Positions 1 to 8,649 of a stretch of 64,000 nt of DNA are shown in pieces. The stretch covers positions 744,001 to 808,000 of the forward strand of contig NZ_CP099572.1 in NCBI RefSeq assembly GCF_040409805.1, written 5' to 3'. The stretch is from Polynucleobacter sp. MWH-UH23A (GTDB lineage: Bacteria > Pseudomonadota > Gammaproteobacteria > Burkholderiales > Burkholderiaceae). How positions within the stretch are numbered: the stretch's first letter is position 1; every line of letters starts with the position of its first letter. A model generated the notes under the pieces. That model was not told where the DNA came from. It was given only the letters and a program-made list of their open reading frames with translations, and ran no database searches. The position numbers were made by a program, and so were the translations under genes.

Positions 1-1
1 A

Positions 2-1945
2 GTATGCCCAGCATGCTTAAGCCCCAAACCCGCAAACTCCGATGCTTGTCCAACCTGTGATCCTGAAGACGATAAGCCGCCTTCAACCTGGACATTATTC
101 AAGCTTTGGCGTTTTGCTAAGCCTTATCAAAGCCAGCTATTACTCGGTTTTGTCTTGACCCTGTTATCGACTGGTGCAACTTTGATTCCGCCATACCTTA
201 CGATGCCTTTAATGGATCATGTATTGATTCCATATGAGCGGGGCAATCCAATCGATTTTCATTTGGCGAGTATGTATTTGCTAGCACTCTTTGGTGCAGC
301 GCTAGTTGCTTGGGGTCTTGGTTGGTGGAAGACATACTTGCTTGCACTAGTGAGCGAGCGTATTGGTGCAGACCTTCGCAATACTACTTTTGAACACTTA
401 TTAAAGCTCTCGCTCGAGTACTTTGGGGGCAAGCGCACTGGTGATTTGATAGCTCGCATAGGCGCGGAGACCGATCGTATCTGCGTCTTCCTATCCCTTT
501 ACGCGCTCGACTTTGCGACAGATGTGCTCATGATTACGATGACTGCGGCCATCCTAGTTTCGATTGATCCGTTATTAGCTTTGGTCACTCTAGCGCCGTT
601 GCCATTCATTGTCTGGATGATTCATGTGGTGCGCGATAAGTTGCGTTTTGGTTTTGAAAAGATTGATCGTATTTGGTCTGAAGTGACCAATATCTTGGCT
701 GACACTATTCCAGGTATTCGTGTTGTCAAAGCATTCGCACAAGAAGATCGCGAACTTAAACGTTTCGTAGATTCCAATAAACACAATTTACAAATCAACG
801 ATCGAGTCAATCGCGTTTGGGGATTGTTTTCTCCAACAGTCACTTTATTAACTGAGACTGGTTTGCTGGTGGTGTGGGGCTTTGGTATTTGGCAAGTAGC
901 ACATCAAAAAGTGACAGTAGGTGTGCTGATTGCCTTCCTGGCTTACATTGGCCGTTTCTATGTGCGCTTGGATTCTATGAGTCGGATTGTTTCGCATACT
1001 CAAAAAGCTGCTGCAGGTGCTAAACGTATCTTTGATATTCTGGACCACGTCTCAAGCGTTCCCGAGCCCATCAATCCCGCGCCTTTAGGCCCTGTTCAAG
1101 GTCGAATCACCATGCGTGGCGTGGGCTTTCGGTATGGCAACCGTGCCGTATCCAAAGGAATTGATCTAGAAATTGCCCCTGGAGAAATGATTGGCTTGGT
1201 TGGTCATAGTGGCTCAGGTAAGAGTACCTTGGTAAACCTGATCTGTCGTTTCTATGACGTGAGCTCGGGTTCTATTGCATTAGATGGGCGCGATATTCGC
1301 AGTATTGGTATCGCAGACTATCGCAAGCGCATCGGTCTTGTGTTGCAAGAGCCATTCTTATTCTTTGGAACGATTGCTGAAAATATTGCATACGGAAAAC
1401 CTGATGCAAGCCGTGAAGAAATTATTCAAGCAGCCCGTGCTGCCCATGCTCATGAATTTATTCTGCGCCTACCGCTTGGTTATGACTCGCTGGTGGGTGA
1501 GCGTGGTCAATCACTCTCTGGTGGTGAGCGTCAACGTATTTCAATCGCTAGAGCGTTGCTGATTAACCCAAGCATCTTGATCTTGGATGAGGCTACTTCA
1601 TCAGTCGACACTACCACCGAGAAAGAAATTCAGCGGGCGTTGGACAACTTAGTGAAGGGACGCACAACGATCGCAATTGCACACCGTCTCTCTACTTTAA
1701 GAAAGGCCGATCGCCTTGTGGTGCTTGATAAAGGCGAGATCGTAGAGATTGGTTCTCATGAGCAGCTAATGGAGGCTGAAGGCGCCTATTACACCTTGTA
1801 CCTGGCGCAATTGCGCCATGCTGCAGAGCTGGTCGAGGGTGGTGCAATCGGCGAAAGTTTAGAAGAGACCGCAGAAGAAAAACAAGCAGAAAGACAAGAA
1901 GAATCCTTGCAAGTAATCGCGAAAAATATTGGGGGAGGGGTATGA
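2..1945 (+). CDS. ABC exporter, fused permease and ATPase, cyanophycin-associated type (5' truncated)
   Basis: The reading frame is open to the left window edge, so the true start lies upstream. The visible part begins with two CxxC pairs (CPAC, CPTC), a zinc-ribbon-like tail, before the membrane domain. An ABC transporter membrane domain follows, then an ATPase domain with Walker A (GHSGSGKST, about residue 401 of the visible part), signature (LSGGERQ, about 505) and Walker B (ILILDEA, about 525). The family exports lipids, peptides or drugs as a homodimer in the inner membrane. Its stop overlaps the start of the DUF1854 gene (ATGA). From memory, this pair neighbours cyanophycin synthetase genes in Burkholderiales, which would lie left of the window. 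The substrate is unknown. Confidence 0.9.
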   Translation, partial: VCPACLSPKPANSDACPTCDPEDDKPPSTWTLFKLWRFAKPYQSQLLLGFVLTLLSTGATLIPPYLTMPLMDHVLIPYERGNPIDFHLASMYLLALFGAALVAWGLGWWKTYLLALVSERIGADLRNTTFEHLLKLSLEYFGGKRTGDLIARIGAETDRICVFLSLYALDFATDVLMITMTAAILVSIDPLLALVTLAPLPFIVWMIHVVRDKLRFGFEKIDRIWSEVTNILADTIPGIRVVKAFAQEDRELKRFVDSNKHNLQINDRVNRVWGLFSPTVTLLTETGLLVVWGFGIWQVAHQKVTVGVLIAFLAYIGRFYVRLDSMSRIVSHTQKAAAGAKRIFDILDHVSSVPEPINPAPLGPVQGRITMRGVGFRYGNRAVSKGIDLEIAPGEMIGLVGHSGSGKSTLVNLICRFYDVSSGSIALDGRDIRSIGIADYRKRIGLVLQEPFLFFGTIAENIAYGKPDASREEIIQAARAAHAHEFILRLPLGYDSLVGERGQSLSGGERQRISIARALLINPSILILDEATSSVDTTTEKEIQRALDNLVKGRTTIAIAHRLSTLRKADRLVVLDKGEIVEIGSHEQLMEAEGAYYTLYLAQLRHAAELVEGGAIGESLEETAEEKQAERQEESLQVIAKNIGGGV

Positions 1946-2421
1946 CGCAAGATCATCAATCCACTAATGCATTACATCGTGATTCGCTTGGACGTTTAGT
2001 CTTTATCGACGCAAAAGGGATATCGCACATCGACGTTCATCCAGTCAGAGCATTCCCAATTACCGCAACCAGTGTTGGTATTGCCATCATGAACCAATCA
2101 GGCAAGGAAGTCTGTTGGTATCCAAATGTATCGGACATTCCAAAAGCAGAACTCGTGCTTATTGAGGAAGAATTGGCTGCACGTGAATTTATGCCGGTAA
2201 TTGAAAAAATCACTAGAGTCTCTACCTTCGCAACACCCAGCATCTGGGATATCGAAACTGATCGCGGCCCTACGCGGATTCGTTTGAAGGGTGAAGAAGA
2301 CATTCGTAGAATCGCTGGCAATACATTGCTAATTGCCGATTCGCATGGCTTGCAGTTCTTAATTAAAGATGCCACCCAGTTGGACAAGACCAGCAAGAAG
2401 TTTTTGGACCGATTCCGCTAG
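1942..2421 (+). CDS. DUF1854 family protein, cyanophycin-metabolism associated
   Basis: This is a 159-residue soluble protein without signal peptide or membrane segment. The sequence matches what I know of DUF1854, a family found directly after the zinc-ribbon ABC exporter. The start ATG overlaps the ABC stop by 4 nt and lies behind a G-rich Shine-Dalgarno sequence (about 1930-1939), so the two are translationally coupled. The molecular role is unknown; a cytoplasmic accessory subunit of the exporter is the simplest reading (inference). The gene ends 15 nt before tRNA-Thr. Confidence 0.85.
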   Translation: MTQDHQSTNALHRDSLGRLVFIDAKGISHIDVHPVRAFPITATSVGIAIMNQSGKEVCWYPNVSDIPKAELVLIEEELAAREFMPVIEKITRVSTFATPSIWDIETDRGPTRIRLKGEEDIRRIAGNTLLIADSHGLQFLIKDATQLDKTSKKFLDRFR

Positions 2422-2436
2422 AATTTAACCAATTCA

Positions 2437-2512
2437 GCCGCTTTAGCTCAGTTGGTAGAGCAGTTCATTCGTAATGAAAAGGTCGCCAGTTCGATTCCGG
2501 CAAGCGGCACCA
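2437..2512 (+). tRNA. tRNA-Thr (CGT anticodon)
   Basis: The cloverleaf can be folded by eye. The acceptor strands GCCGCTT (2437-2443) and AAGCGGC (2502-2508) pair fully. The D arm is GCTC...GAGC, the anticodon loop TTCGTAA gives anticodon CGT, and the T arm contains GTTCGATTC. The CCA end is encoded in the genome (2510-2512). The 261 bp that follow, up to tctC, contain no ORF I would support; they presumably hold the tct promoter. Confidence 0.95.
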
Positions 2513-2773
2513 TCACACTTGCCCCGAATGCCTTTAGGGTCTTTAATGGTGCAAGTTTTTGCAATTGCAAACGCCCTTTTTGTGCAGAAATTAGTACACT
2601 ATGAATTGGCTTTGGCTTGATTTATAAGGGTTTTCACTAAAACGAAGACCTCTATGTGACTCGTTTTTGAAATTATTGATGGTAGTCAAGTTCAACTTTT
2701 CTAACTTGTTCAAAAATCACACGTGTATTAAATAAGCCAAATTAAATTGGTAATCATTTTGGAGACAGATGTT

Positions 2774-3778
2774 ATGAAGATGAAGTTAAAAGGGGCTTTA
2801 CTTTCTGCCGCATTGGCCCTTGGCGTTACTGGCGCATCGACTGCCTACGCAGCATGGGAGCCAACTAAACCAGTTGAATTCATCATTCCAGCAGGCCCAG
2901 GTGGCGGCGCCGATCAGATGGCTCGCATGATTCAGGGAATCATTACCAAAAATAATTTAATGAAGCAGGCAATCATTCCGGTCAATAAAGGCGCCGGCGC
3001 TGGTGCAGAAGGCTTCTTGGCAATGAAAGAGGCAAAGGGCGATCCAAATAAGATCGTGATCACTCTTTCTAATTTGTTTACAACACCATTGGCAACAGGT
3101 GTTCCATTTAGCTGGCAAGACATTACGCCAGTGGCAATGTTGGCACTTGATCAGTTTGTGCTGTGGGATAACGCAGAAAAGCCTTATAAGACTGCGAAAG
3201 AATATATCGATGCAGCAAAAGCAGCTGGGCCTGGCAAATTCAAAATGGGTGGCACAGGCTCTAAGTCTGAAGATCAAATCATTACCGTAGCCATCGAAAA
3301 AGCGACTGGTGCAAAGTTCACCTACCTTCCATTTAAAGGGGGTGGCGATGTAGCGGTGCAACTCGTTGGTAATCACATTGATTCTTCCGTGAACAATCCA
3401 ATTGAAGCCGTTGCTCAATGGCGTGCTGGTAAGTTGCGCGCGCTTTGTGTGTTTGATGACACTCGTATGCCTTACAAAGAGAAGATCACTCCAACGCAAT
3501 CATGGAACGATATTCCAACCTGTAAAGAAGCTGGCGTTGCCACTGACTATGTCATGTTGCGCGGTATCTTCATGGCTCCCGGTGTAACGCAAGAGCAAGT
3601 TGATTTTTATGTGAACTTATTCAAAAAAGTTCGCGAGACACCAGAGTGGAAAAAATTCATGGCTGATGGCGCTTTCAACCAAACATTCATGACTGGTAAA
3701 GAGTTTCGTAATTGGCTCACATTGAATGAAGCTTTACATAAGCAATTGATGAGTGAAGCTGGCTTCTTAGCCAAGTAA
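2774..3778 (+). CDS. tctC: Tripartite tricarboxylate transporter substrate-binding protein (TctC/Bug family)
   Basis: This is a periplasmic binding protein of 334 residues. The signal peptide ends near AYA-AWEP, and the mature start KPVEFIIPAGPGGGADQMAR is the typical Bug N-terminus that wraps the ligand carboxylate. A TTG at 2747 extends the frame, but ATG 2774 is preferred because GGAGA at 2761-2765 sits 8 nt before it. It is followed by tctB and tctA, giving a full tripartite transporter, with a terminator-like hairpin in the gap after tctC. Ligand: a carboxylic acid, probably di- or tricarboxylate (family knowledge); which one cannot be read from the sequence. Confidence 0.9.
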   Translation: MKMKLKGALLSAALALGVTGASTAYAAWEPTKPVEFIIPAGPGGGADQMARMIQGIITKNNLMKQAIIPVNKGAGAGAEGFLAMKEAKGDPNKIVITLSNLFTTPLATGVPFSWQDITPVAMLALDQFVLWDNAEKPYKTAKEYIDAAKAAGPGKFKMGGTGSKSEDQIITVAIEKATGAKFTYLPFKGGGDVAVQLVGNHIDSSVNNPIEAVAQWRAGKLRALCVFDDTRMPYKEKITPTQSWNDIPTCKEAGVATDYVMLRGIFMAPGVTQEQVDFYVNLFKKVRETPEWKKFMADGAFNQTFMTGKEFRNWLTLNEALHKQLMSEAGFLAK

Positions 3779-3792
3779 TTTGTAGGGTATCG

Positions 3793-3823
3793 AATAGGGC
3801 CTCCTTTGGAGGTCCTATTTTTT
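3793..3823 (+). terminator. Hairpin with T-run between tctC and tctB
   Basis: The arms AATAGGGCCTCC and GGAGGTCCTATT pair around a TTT loop and run into a stretch of T. It lies 15 nt after the tctC stop and 38 nt before tctB. An intra-operon attenuator would give more binding protein than membrane subunits (inference). Confidence 0.7.
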
Positions 3824-3860
3824 AGTTGTGTTTTATTAACTCTAATTAGTGAAAAAAGTA

Positions 3861-4388
3861 ATGTCTGAACATAATAAAAATACAAATACAGAGTCTGTAA
3901 TTAGCGTGCGCGCTATGGAGATCATTACAGCGCTTTTATTTATAGCGGTTGGCCTGACTGTGATGGTTGGCAGTATTAAGTTGGGTGCAAGTTGGGGTAG
4001 TGATGGTCCCGAGGCGGGCTATTTCCCTTTTTATGTCAGCTTAATCATTATTGTTTCTAGCGCGATTACGCTTTATCAAGCGGTGATTGTGAGCAAGAAT
4101 AAGAAAACCGAGTCATTTGTTGATAAAGAATCATTTGGTCAAGTGATGGCTGTTTTGCTCCCGGCATTTGTGTTTATTTTGGGTGTTCAGTTGATCGGTA
4201 TTTATGTTTCCTCGGCTATTTACATTGCCATATTTATGGTTTGGTTAGGTAAGTATCCAATTTGGAAGGCTGTTGCCGTAGCAGTGGGTGTAAGTGCTGC
4301 CCTTTACTTTATGTTTGAGTATTGGTTCCAGGTTCCACTACCACATGGTTCGTGGATTAACCCGCTCGAGTTCTTGGGCGTGCAATAA
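3861..4388 (+). CDS. tctB: Tripartite tricarboxylate transporter small membrane subunit TctB
   Basis: The protein has 175 residues and four predicted hydrophobic segments (near residues 16-36, 50-70, 90-125 and 130-150), the usual TctB size and layout. TctB is the small integral membrane subunit that pairs with TctA. A GTG at 3849 would add four residues; ATG 3861 is preferred. Neither has a strong ribosome-binding site, which fits low expression of this subunit. It lies between tctC and tctA. Confidence 0.88.
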   Translation: MSEHNKNTNTESVISVRAMEIITALLFIAVGLTVMVGSIKLGASWGSDGPEAGYFPFYVSLIIIVSSAITLYQAVIVSKNKKTESFVDKESFGQVMAVLLPAFVFILGVQLIGIYVSSAIYIAIFMVWLGKYPIWKAVAVAVGVSAALYFMFEYWFQVPLPHGSWINPLEFLGVQ

Positions 4389-4429
4389 AAAATAACTATT
4401 AAAAAAGATTAGAAAAGAAGGAGTCCAAG

Positions 4430-5926
4430 TTGGAAGAAATTAGCGCTCTATTCAGCGGCTTTGCCGTTGCAATGACACCATTTAATTTATTGCTCATGCT
4501 CGTTGGTGTGACGCTTGGGGTGATCATCGGCGTGTTGCCTGGTCTTGGTGGTGCAAACGGAATTGCGATTTTGCTGCCATTGACTTTTACAATGCCCCCA
4601 ACATCTGCAATCATCATGCTCTCTTGTATTTACTGGGGTGCTTTGTTCGGTGGTGCGATTACATCCGTTCTGTTTAATATTCCTGGTGAGCCGTGGTCGG
4701 TTGCGACAACCTTTGATGGTTATCCAATGGCGCGTAATGGCAAAGCTGGCGAGGCCCTAACAGCGGCGTTTACTTCTTCATTTGTGGGTGCGTTCATCGC
4801 GATCGTGATGATTACTTTCTTGGCTCCTTTGGTGGCTAAGTTCGCATTGCAGTTTGGTCCGCCCGAGTTCTTCTCTGTCTATTTACTCACCTTCTGTAGT
4901 TTCGTGGGTATGAATAAAGGTTCGCCATTTAAGACCATTTCCGCGATGATGTTAGGTTTCGCATTAGCGGCAGTAGGTATGGATACCGTTACTGGTCAAT
5001 TACGCTTGACTTTTGGCCATGCTGAATTGATGCGCGGTTTTGACTTCTTGATCGCTGTTATCGGCTTGTTCGGTATTGGCGAGATTCTTCTTTCTATGGA
5101 AGAGGGTCTGGCTTTCCAAGGCGCGGCTGCGAAGATTCGTGGCAAGGTTGTGTTGGAAACTTGGAAGCAATTACCAAAATATTGGGCAACCTCAATTCGT
5201 AGTTGCTTAATTGGTTGCTGGATGGGTATTACTCCAGGTGGCGCCACACCAGCATCCTTTATGGCCTACGGTGTTGCTAAGCGTGTATCGAAAAATGGCG
5301 AGAAGTTTGGTACCGGCCAGATGGAGGGTATTGTTGCTCCAGAAACTGCCGCTCACGCTGCAGGTACATCGGCCTTGCTCCCAATGTTGTCTTTAGGTAT
5401 CCCAGGTTCACCAACCGCAGCGGTATTGCTCGGTGGTTTATTGATTTGGGGTCTGCAACCTGGCCCATTGCTCTTCGTCGAGAAGCCAGACTTTGTGTGG
5501 GGCTTGATTGCGAGTATGTACTTGGGTAACTTGGCAGGCTTGTTTGTGGTGCTAACTTGCGTGCCACTGTTTGCCTCCATCTTGAGAATTCCATTCTCAA
5601 TCATCGCTCCAGTCATTATTGTGATTTGTGCGGTCGGTGCGTATACCGTTCATAACGCAACCTTTGATGTTTGGCTGATGCTTGGTTTTGGTGTGCTTGG
5701 TTATGTCTTTAAGAAGCTTGATTACCCAATGGCTCCAATGGTCTTGGCCTTGGTGTTGGGTGATCGCGCAGAAGACTCATTCCGTCAGTCAATGCTGATT
5801 TCACAAGGTAGCTTAGATGTGTTCTTCTCCAACTACTTAGTTGGCGCCATCACTACATTTGCATTGTTGCTCTTGTTCTGGCCGTTGATTGGTAAGTTGA
5901 TTGGCAAGAAAAAGGCTGCGGCATAA
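4430..5926 (+). CDS. tctA: Tripartite tricarboxylate transporter large permease TctA
   Basis: A 498-residue inner-membrane protein with about 12 hydrophobic segments. It carries the TctA signature regions near the N-terminus (GVIIGVLPGLGG, and PLTF...MLSCIYWGALFGG) and the repeated GIPGSPTAAVLLGG in the second half. The start is TTG at 4430, chosen because AAGGAG (4418-4423) lies 6 nt upstream and no ATG fits as well. TctA forms the cation-coupled pathway fed by TctC. A terminator follows. Confidence 0.93.
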   Translation: MEEISALFSGFAVAMTPFNLLLMLVGVTLGVIIGVLPGLGGANGIAILLPLTFTMPPTSAIIMLSCIYWGALFGGAITSVLFNIPGEPWSVATTFDGYPMARNGKAGEALTAAFTSSFVGAFIAIVMITFLAPLVAKFALQFGPPEFFSVYLLTFCSFVGMNKGSPFKTISAMMLGFALAAVGMDTVTGQLRLTFGHAELMRGFDFLIAVIGLFGIGEILLSMEEGLAFQGAAAKIRGKVVLETWKQLPKYWATSIRSCLIGCWMGITPGGATPASFMAYGVAKRVSKNGEKFGTGQMEGIVAPETAAHAAGTSALLPMLSLGIPGSPTAAVLLGGLLIWGLQPGPLLFVEKPDFVWGLIASMYLGNLAGLFVVLTCVPLFASILRIPFSIIAPVIIVICAVGAYTVHNATFDVWLMLGFGVLGYVFKKLDYPMAPMVLALVLGDRAEDSFRQSMLISQGSLDVFFSNYLVGAITTFALLLLFWPLIGKLIGKKKAAA

Positions 5927-5960
5927 GGCCCAACCTAATTAATAGTTGGGTTTGTTAGTG

Positions 5961-5985
5961 AAAAGGAGGCGAATGCCTCCTTTTT
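5961..5985 (+). terminator. Rho-independent terminator after tctA
   Basis: AAAAGGAGGC and GCCTCCTTTTT pair around a GAAT loop and end in T5. It closes the tct operon 35 nt after tctA. Confidence 0.85.
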
Positions 5986-6024
5986 GCATTTGAGTTGTAG
6001 AAAATCCGATAAAATCCCTTCATC

Positions 6025-6396
6025 ATGAATTTCCATAAAAATCGCCTCATTCACTGGATTGCCGCTATGGCCATCGCAATGAGTGCGCTTGCACCAGCAG
6101 TTTCACAAGCAGTATCGCTTGCGAAACACGGCCAGGGTTTCTCAATGGAGATTTGTTCTGCCGATGGCAACAAGATGCAAATTGATATTCAGGCTGATGA
6201 TCAGGAAGTTGCCAATCAAATACAGCCTTGTCCATATTGTGTAGCTCATAACCCATTTACACCAGCATTCAATACAAACCTCACTTTTGCAACGCCAACA
6301 TCATTTGCGTTGCTTCCAAAGCTTTTCTATCAATCACCCAAACCTCTTAATGTTTGGGTAACCCCTCCCTCAGCAGCGCCTCCTACACAAGCCTAA
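6025..6396 (+). CDS. DUF2946 family protein, first gene of a copper-uptake operon
   Basis: A 123-residue exported protein with an N-terminal hydrophobic signal (about residues 8-28) and a PCPYC motif at about residues 73-77. This cysteine pair is typical of DUF2946, which sits beside copper-related TonB receptors in many proteobacteria. A metal-binding or periplasmic relay role is inferred, not shown. The C-terminus is proline- and alanine-rich. There is little Shine-Dalgarno signal before the ATG. The TonB receptor gene follows after 69 nt. Confidence 0.75.
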   Translation: MNFHKNRLIHWIAAMAIAMSALAPAVSQAVSLAKHGQGFSMEICSADGNKMQIDIQADDQEVANQIQPCPYCVAHNPFTPAFNTNLTFATPTSFALLPKLFYQSPKPLNVWVTPPSAAPPTQA

Positions 6397-6465
6397 ATCT
6401 ATTTAGGGCATAGCCTAGCTATGTAGTTGGCAACCAAGTTGCCGTGAAGTTGTGTGGAGAAGTGC

Positions 6466-8649
6466 GTGTTATTTAAGCAAAAGAAAATTATTGCGTGTAT
6501 TGGTCTGTTATGCAGCTCAATGGCTGCAGCTCAGATTGCGCCGCCACCTGACTATGATCAAAAGTTAAGCAATGTAGTTGTCAGTGCAACGCGTTCTGGA
6601 ACTCCGCTGGATGAGGTTCCACTCAATACAACAGTTTTAACTAAGGAAGTTTTAGAGAGCTCTCCAGACCAAACAATTGATCAGGTTTTAAAAAATGTGC
6701 CAGGGGTCATCCTGAATGATCAGCCTTATTATCAAAAGGATCCGACAGGCCAAAGCATCAACGTGCGCGGGCTTGGTAATGCTAGAACTCTCGTTCTTAT
6801 TGATGGCTTACCAGCTAATGATGCATTTTATGGAACTGTTCAGTGGAACTTAGTTCCAATGTCCTCAATAGATTCGGTTGAGTTTATTAGGGGTGGTGTT
6901 TCCAGTTTATGGGGAAACTATGGGATGGGTGGCGTGATTAATATTAAAACGAAGACGCCATTTAATAGTCAGCAAGAGGTATCGGCAAGTATGGGCTCAT
7001 ATGGCACTGGGAATGTTGCAGCCTCAAAAGATATCATGGCTTCAGACGCATTACAGCTACGCTTTTCGGCTGACTATTTTGCTACTGATGGTTATCAACA
7101 GATTGCAACGATTGCACCAGCTGCACCAAATAGCATTAAAAATGGCCAAGGTCCTGCAAGCTCTTATAACTCCAATATGAGGCTTCAAGGCTATTTCAAG
7201 ACCAGTCAAGACACCACTGGATTTTTTAGGGCTGGTTACCATACGATGTCAGACTTATCCTCAGGGTATGCATTTGCAACAAATATCATGCAGGAAACTG
7301 ATTTGGCTGCCGGCACAACAACGCGTTTAGACACTAGCTCTAAGGTGGATGCCAATTTCTTTTATGAAAATACGGGCTTTAATAAGCAGAATGGATCTAC
7401 AAGCACAACCGCCTCTAATGGAATTCCAGCCAATACGCCATATATCAATGCAAACTATAAGGATCCATATAGCACTATAGGTGCTTCGGCTCAGTACACA
7501 AAGGATCTGACTGGCATAGTCGATCAATACGTTGTTGCCGTAGACGCGCGTAGTATTAGTGGCTCAAATCAAACTAATAATTTTTTGAATAATGGTGCTT
7601 CGTCTGCAGTGAACTACGCAAAGGGTCAGCAAACATTTTATGGCTTGATGGGTCAGATCAAATCTAAAGCAGAGTCTTTTCCGTTAGAGACAACATTGGC
7701 AGCTCGAATCGACCAGTGGAATAGTCAAACGCCTAATTACTACAATGCTGGATCGAATGGCGTCAATCCGGTCTATCAAAACATCCCAAGTCAAAGTAAG
7801 ACGCAACTTAGCCCAACTTTAGGTTTGCTCTATAAATTAAGCAGTAATTGGGATCTTCGATCCGCTGCTTACCAAGCATTTCATGCTCCTGGTATGAATA
7901 ACACCTTGCGTAGTTATGGTTCTGGTAATGGGTATTCATTTGCGAATCCAAATCTGACTCCTGAAACAATGACTGGTTATGAAATTGGCACCGATTATCG
8001 ATGGAGGGGTGGTTTTGCCCAATTAACGGGGTTTAATAACTATATTCAAAATGCGGTAGCCTCATATTCTCTTAATAAAAACAGTAGCGTTGACCAAGCT
8101 TTAGCTCAACAGTTATGCGGGGCATCTACCACTTGGACCGGTCAGACTGGTCAGTATGGCGCTTGTGCATCAGCACAAAGCCTGAGTTACTACACCAACA
8201 ATCAAAATTTGCTTAGTCAGGGTATTGAGTTTCAATTTCATCACGACATTAACTCTCAATGGGCTACAGACGCAAACTATGCATTTACAAGCACCAAACT
8301 AACAATGAGCGCAACGAGTGATCCAACAGGTAAGCAGTTAGGAGGAGTGCCGCAGAATTTGCTAGGCGGTGGTATTACGTATTATCCAGTTCCGCAGGCT
8401 AGCCTGACTGCTACCGTTCGTTACGTTGGCAGTTCTTGGATGAATACCTCTAATACCCTGCCGGTACCTGCGTATGCGGTAGTTGGGTTGCGCGCAAATT
8501 ATGAGATGACTAAAAATGCCACTATTTATGCATCAGCAGTCAACTTATTCAATCGACAATATATTACTTTCGGTACTGGATCCAATAATACGAGCTATAT
8601 ATTAGGTATGCCCCAGTCAATTAATGTTGGCGCACGTATTATTTTCTAA
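6466..8649 (+). CDS. TonB-dependent outer-membrane receptor, probably for copper
   Basis: The protein of about 727 residues has a signal peptide (ending near AAAQI), a TonB-box/plug region (NVVVSATRSGTPLDEVPLNT), a plug domain with NVRGLGNARTLVLIDG and GGVSSLWGNYGMGGVINI, and a long beta barrel ending in aromatic F (VGARIIF). GTG 6466 is chosen over GTG 6454 because GGAGA (6456-6460) lies 5 nt upstream and yields a clean signal peptide. The neighbours (DUF2946, thioredoxin-like protein, PCuAC) suggest copper uptake as for OprC/NosA-like receptors; that ligand is inference from context. The stop overlaps the next start. Confidence 0.9.
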   Translation: MLFKQKKIIACIGLLCSSMAAAQIAPPPDYDQKLSNVVVSATRSGTPLDEVPLNTTVLTKEVLESSPDQTIDQVLKNVPGVILNDQPYYQKDPTGQSINVRGLGNARTLVLIDGLPANDAFYGTVQWNLVPMSSIDSVEFIRGGVSSLWGNYGMGGVINIKTKTPFNSQQEVSASMGSYGTGNVAASKDIMASDALQLRFSADYFATDGYQQIATIAPAAPNSIKNGQGPASSYNSNMRLQGYFKTSQDTTGFFRAGYHTMSDLSSGYAFATNIMQETDLAAGTTTRLDTSSKVDANFFYENTGFNKQNGSTSTTASNGIPANTPYINANYKDPYSTIGASAQYTKDLTGIVDQYVVAVDARSISGSNQTNNFLNNGASSAVNYAKGQQTFYGLMGQIKSKAESFPLETTLAARIDQWNSQTPNYYNAGSNGVNPVYQNIPSQSKTQLSPTLGLLYKLSSNWDLRSAAYQAFHAPGMNNTLRSYGSGNGYSFANPNLTPETMTGYEIGTDYRWRGGFAQLTGFNNYIQNAVASYSLNKNSSVDQALAQQLCGASTTWTGQTGQYGACASAQSLSYYTNNQNLLSQGIEFQFHHDINSQWATDANYAFTSTKLTMSATSDPTGKQLGGVPQNLLGGGITYYPVPQASLTATVRYVGSSWMNTSNTLPVPAYAVVGLRANYEMTKNATIYASAVNLFNRQYITFGTGSNNTSYILGMPQSINVGARIIF

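Noticed and set aside
2957..3499. 180-codon minus-strand frame within tctC
   Set aside because: Antisense to a clear gene, no start signal and no recognisable domain.
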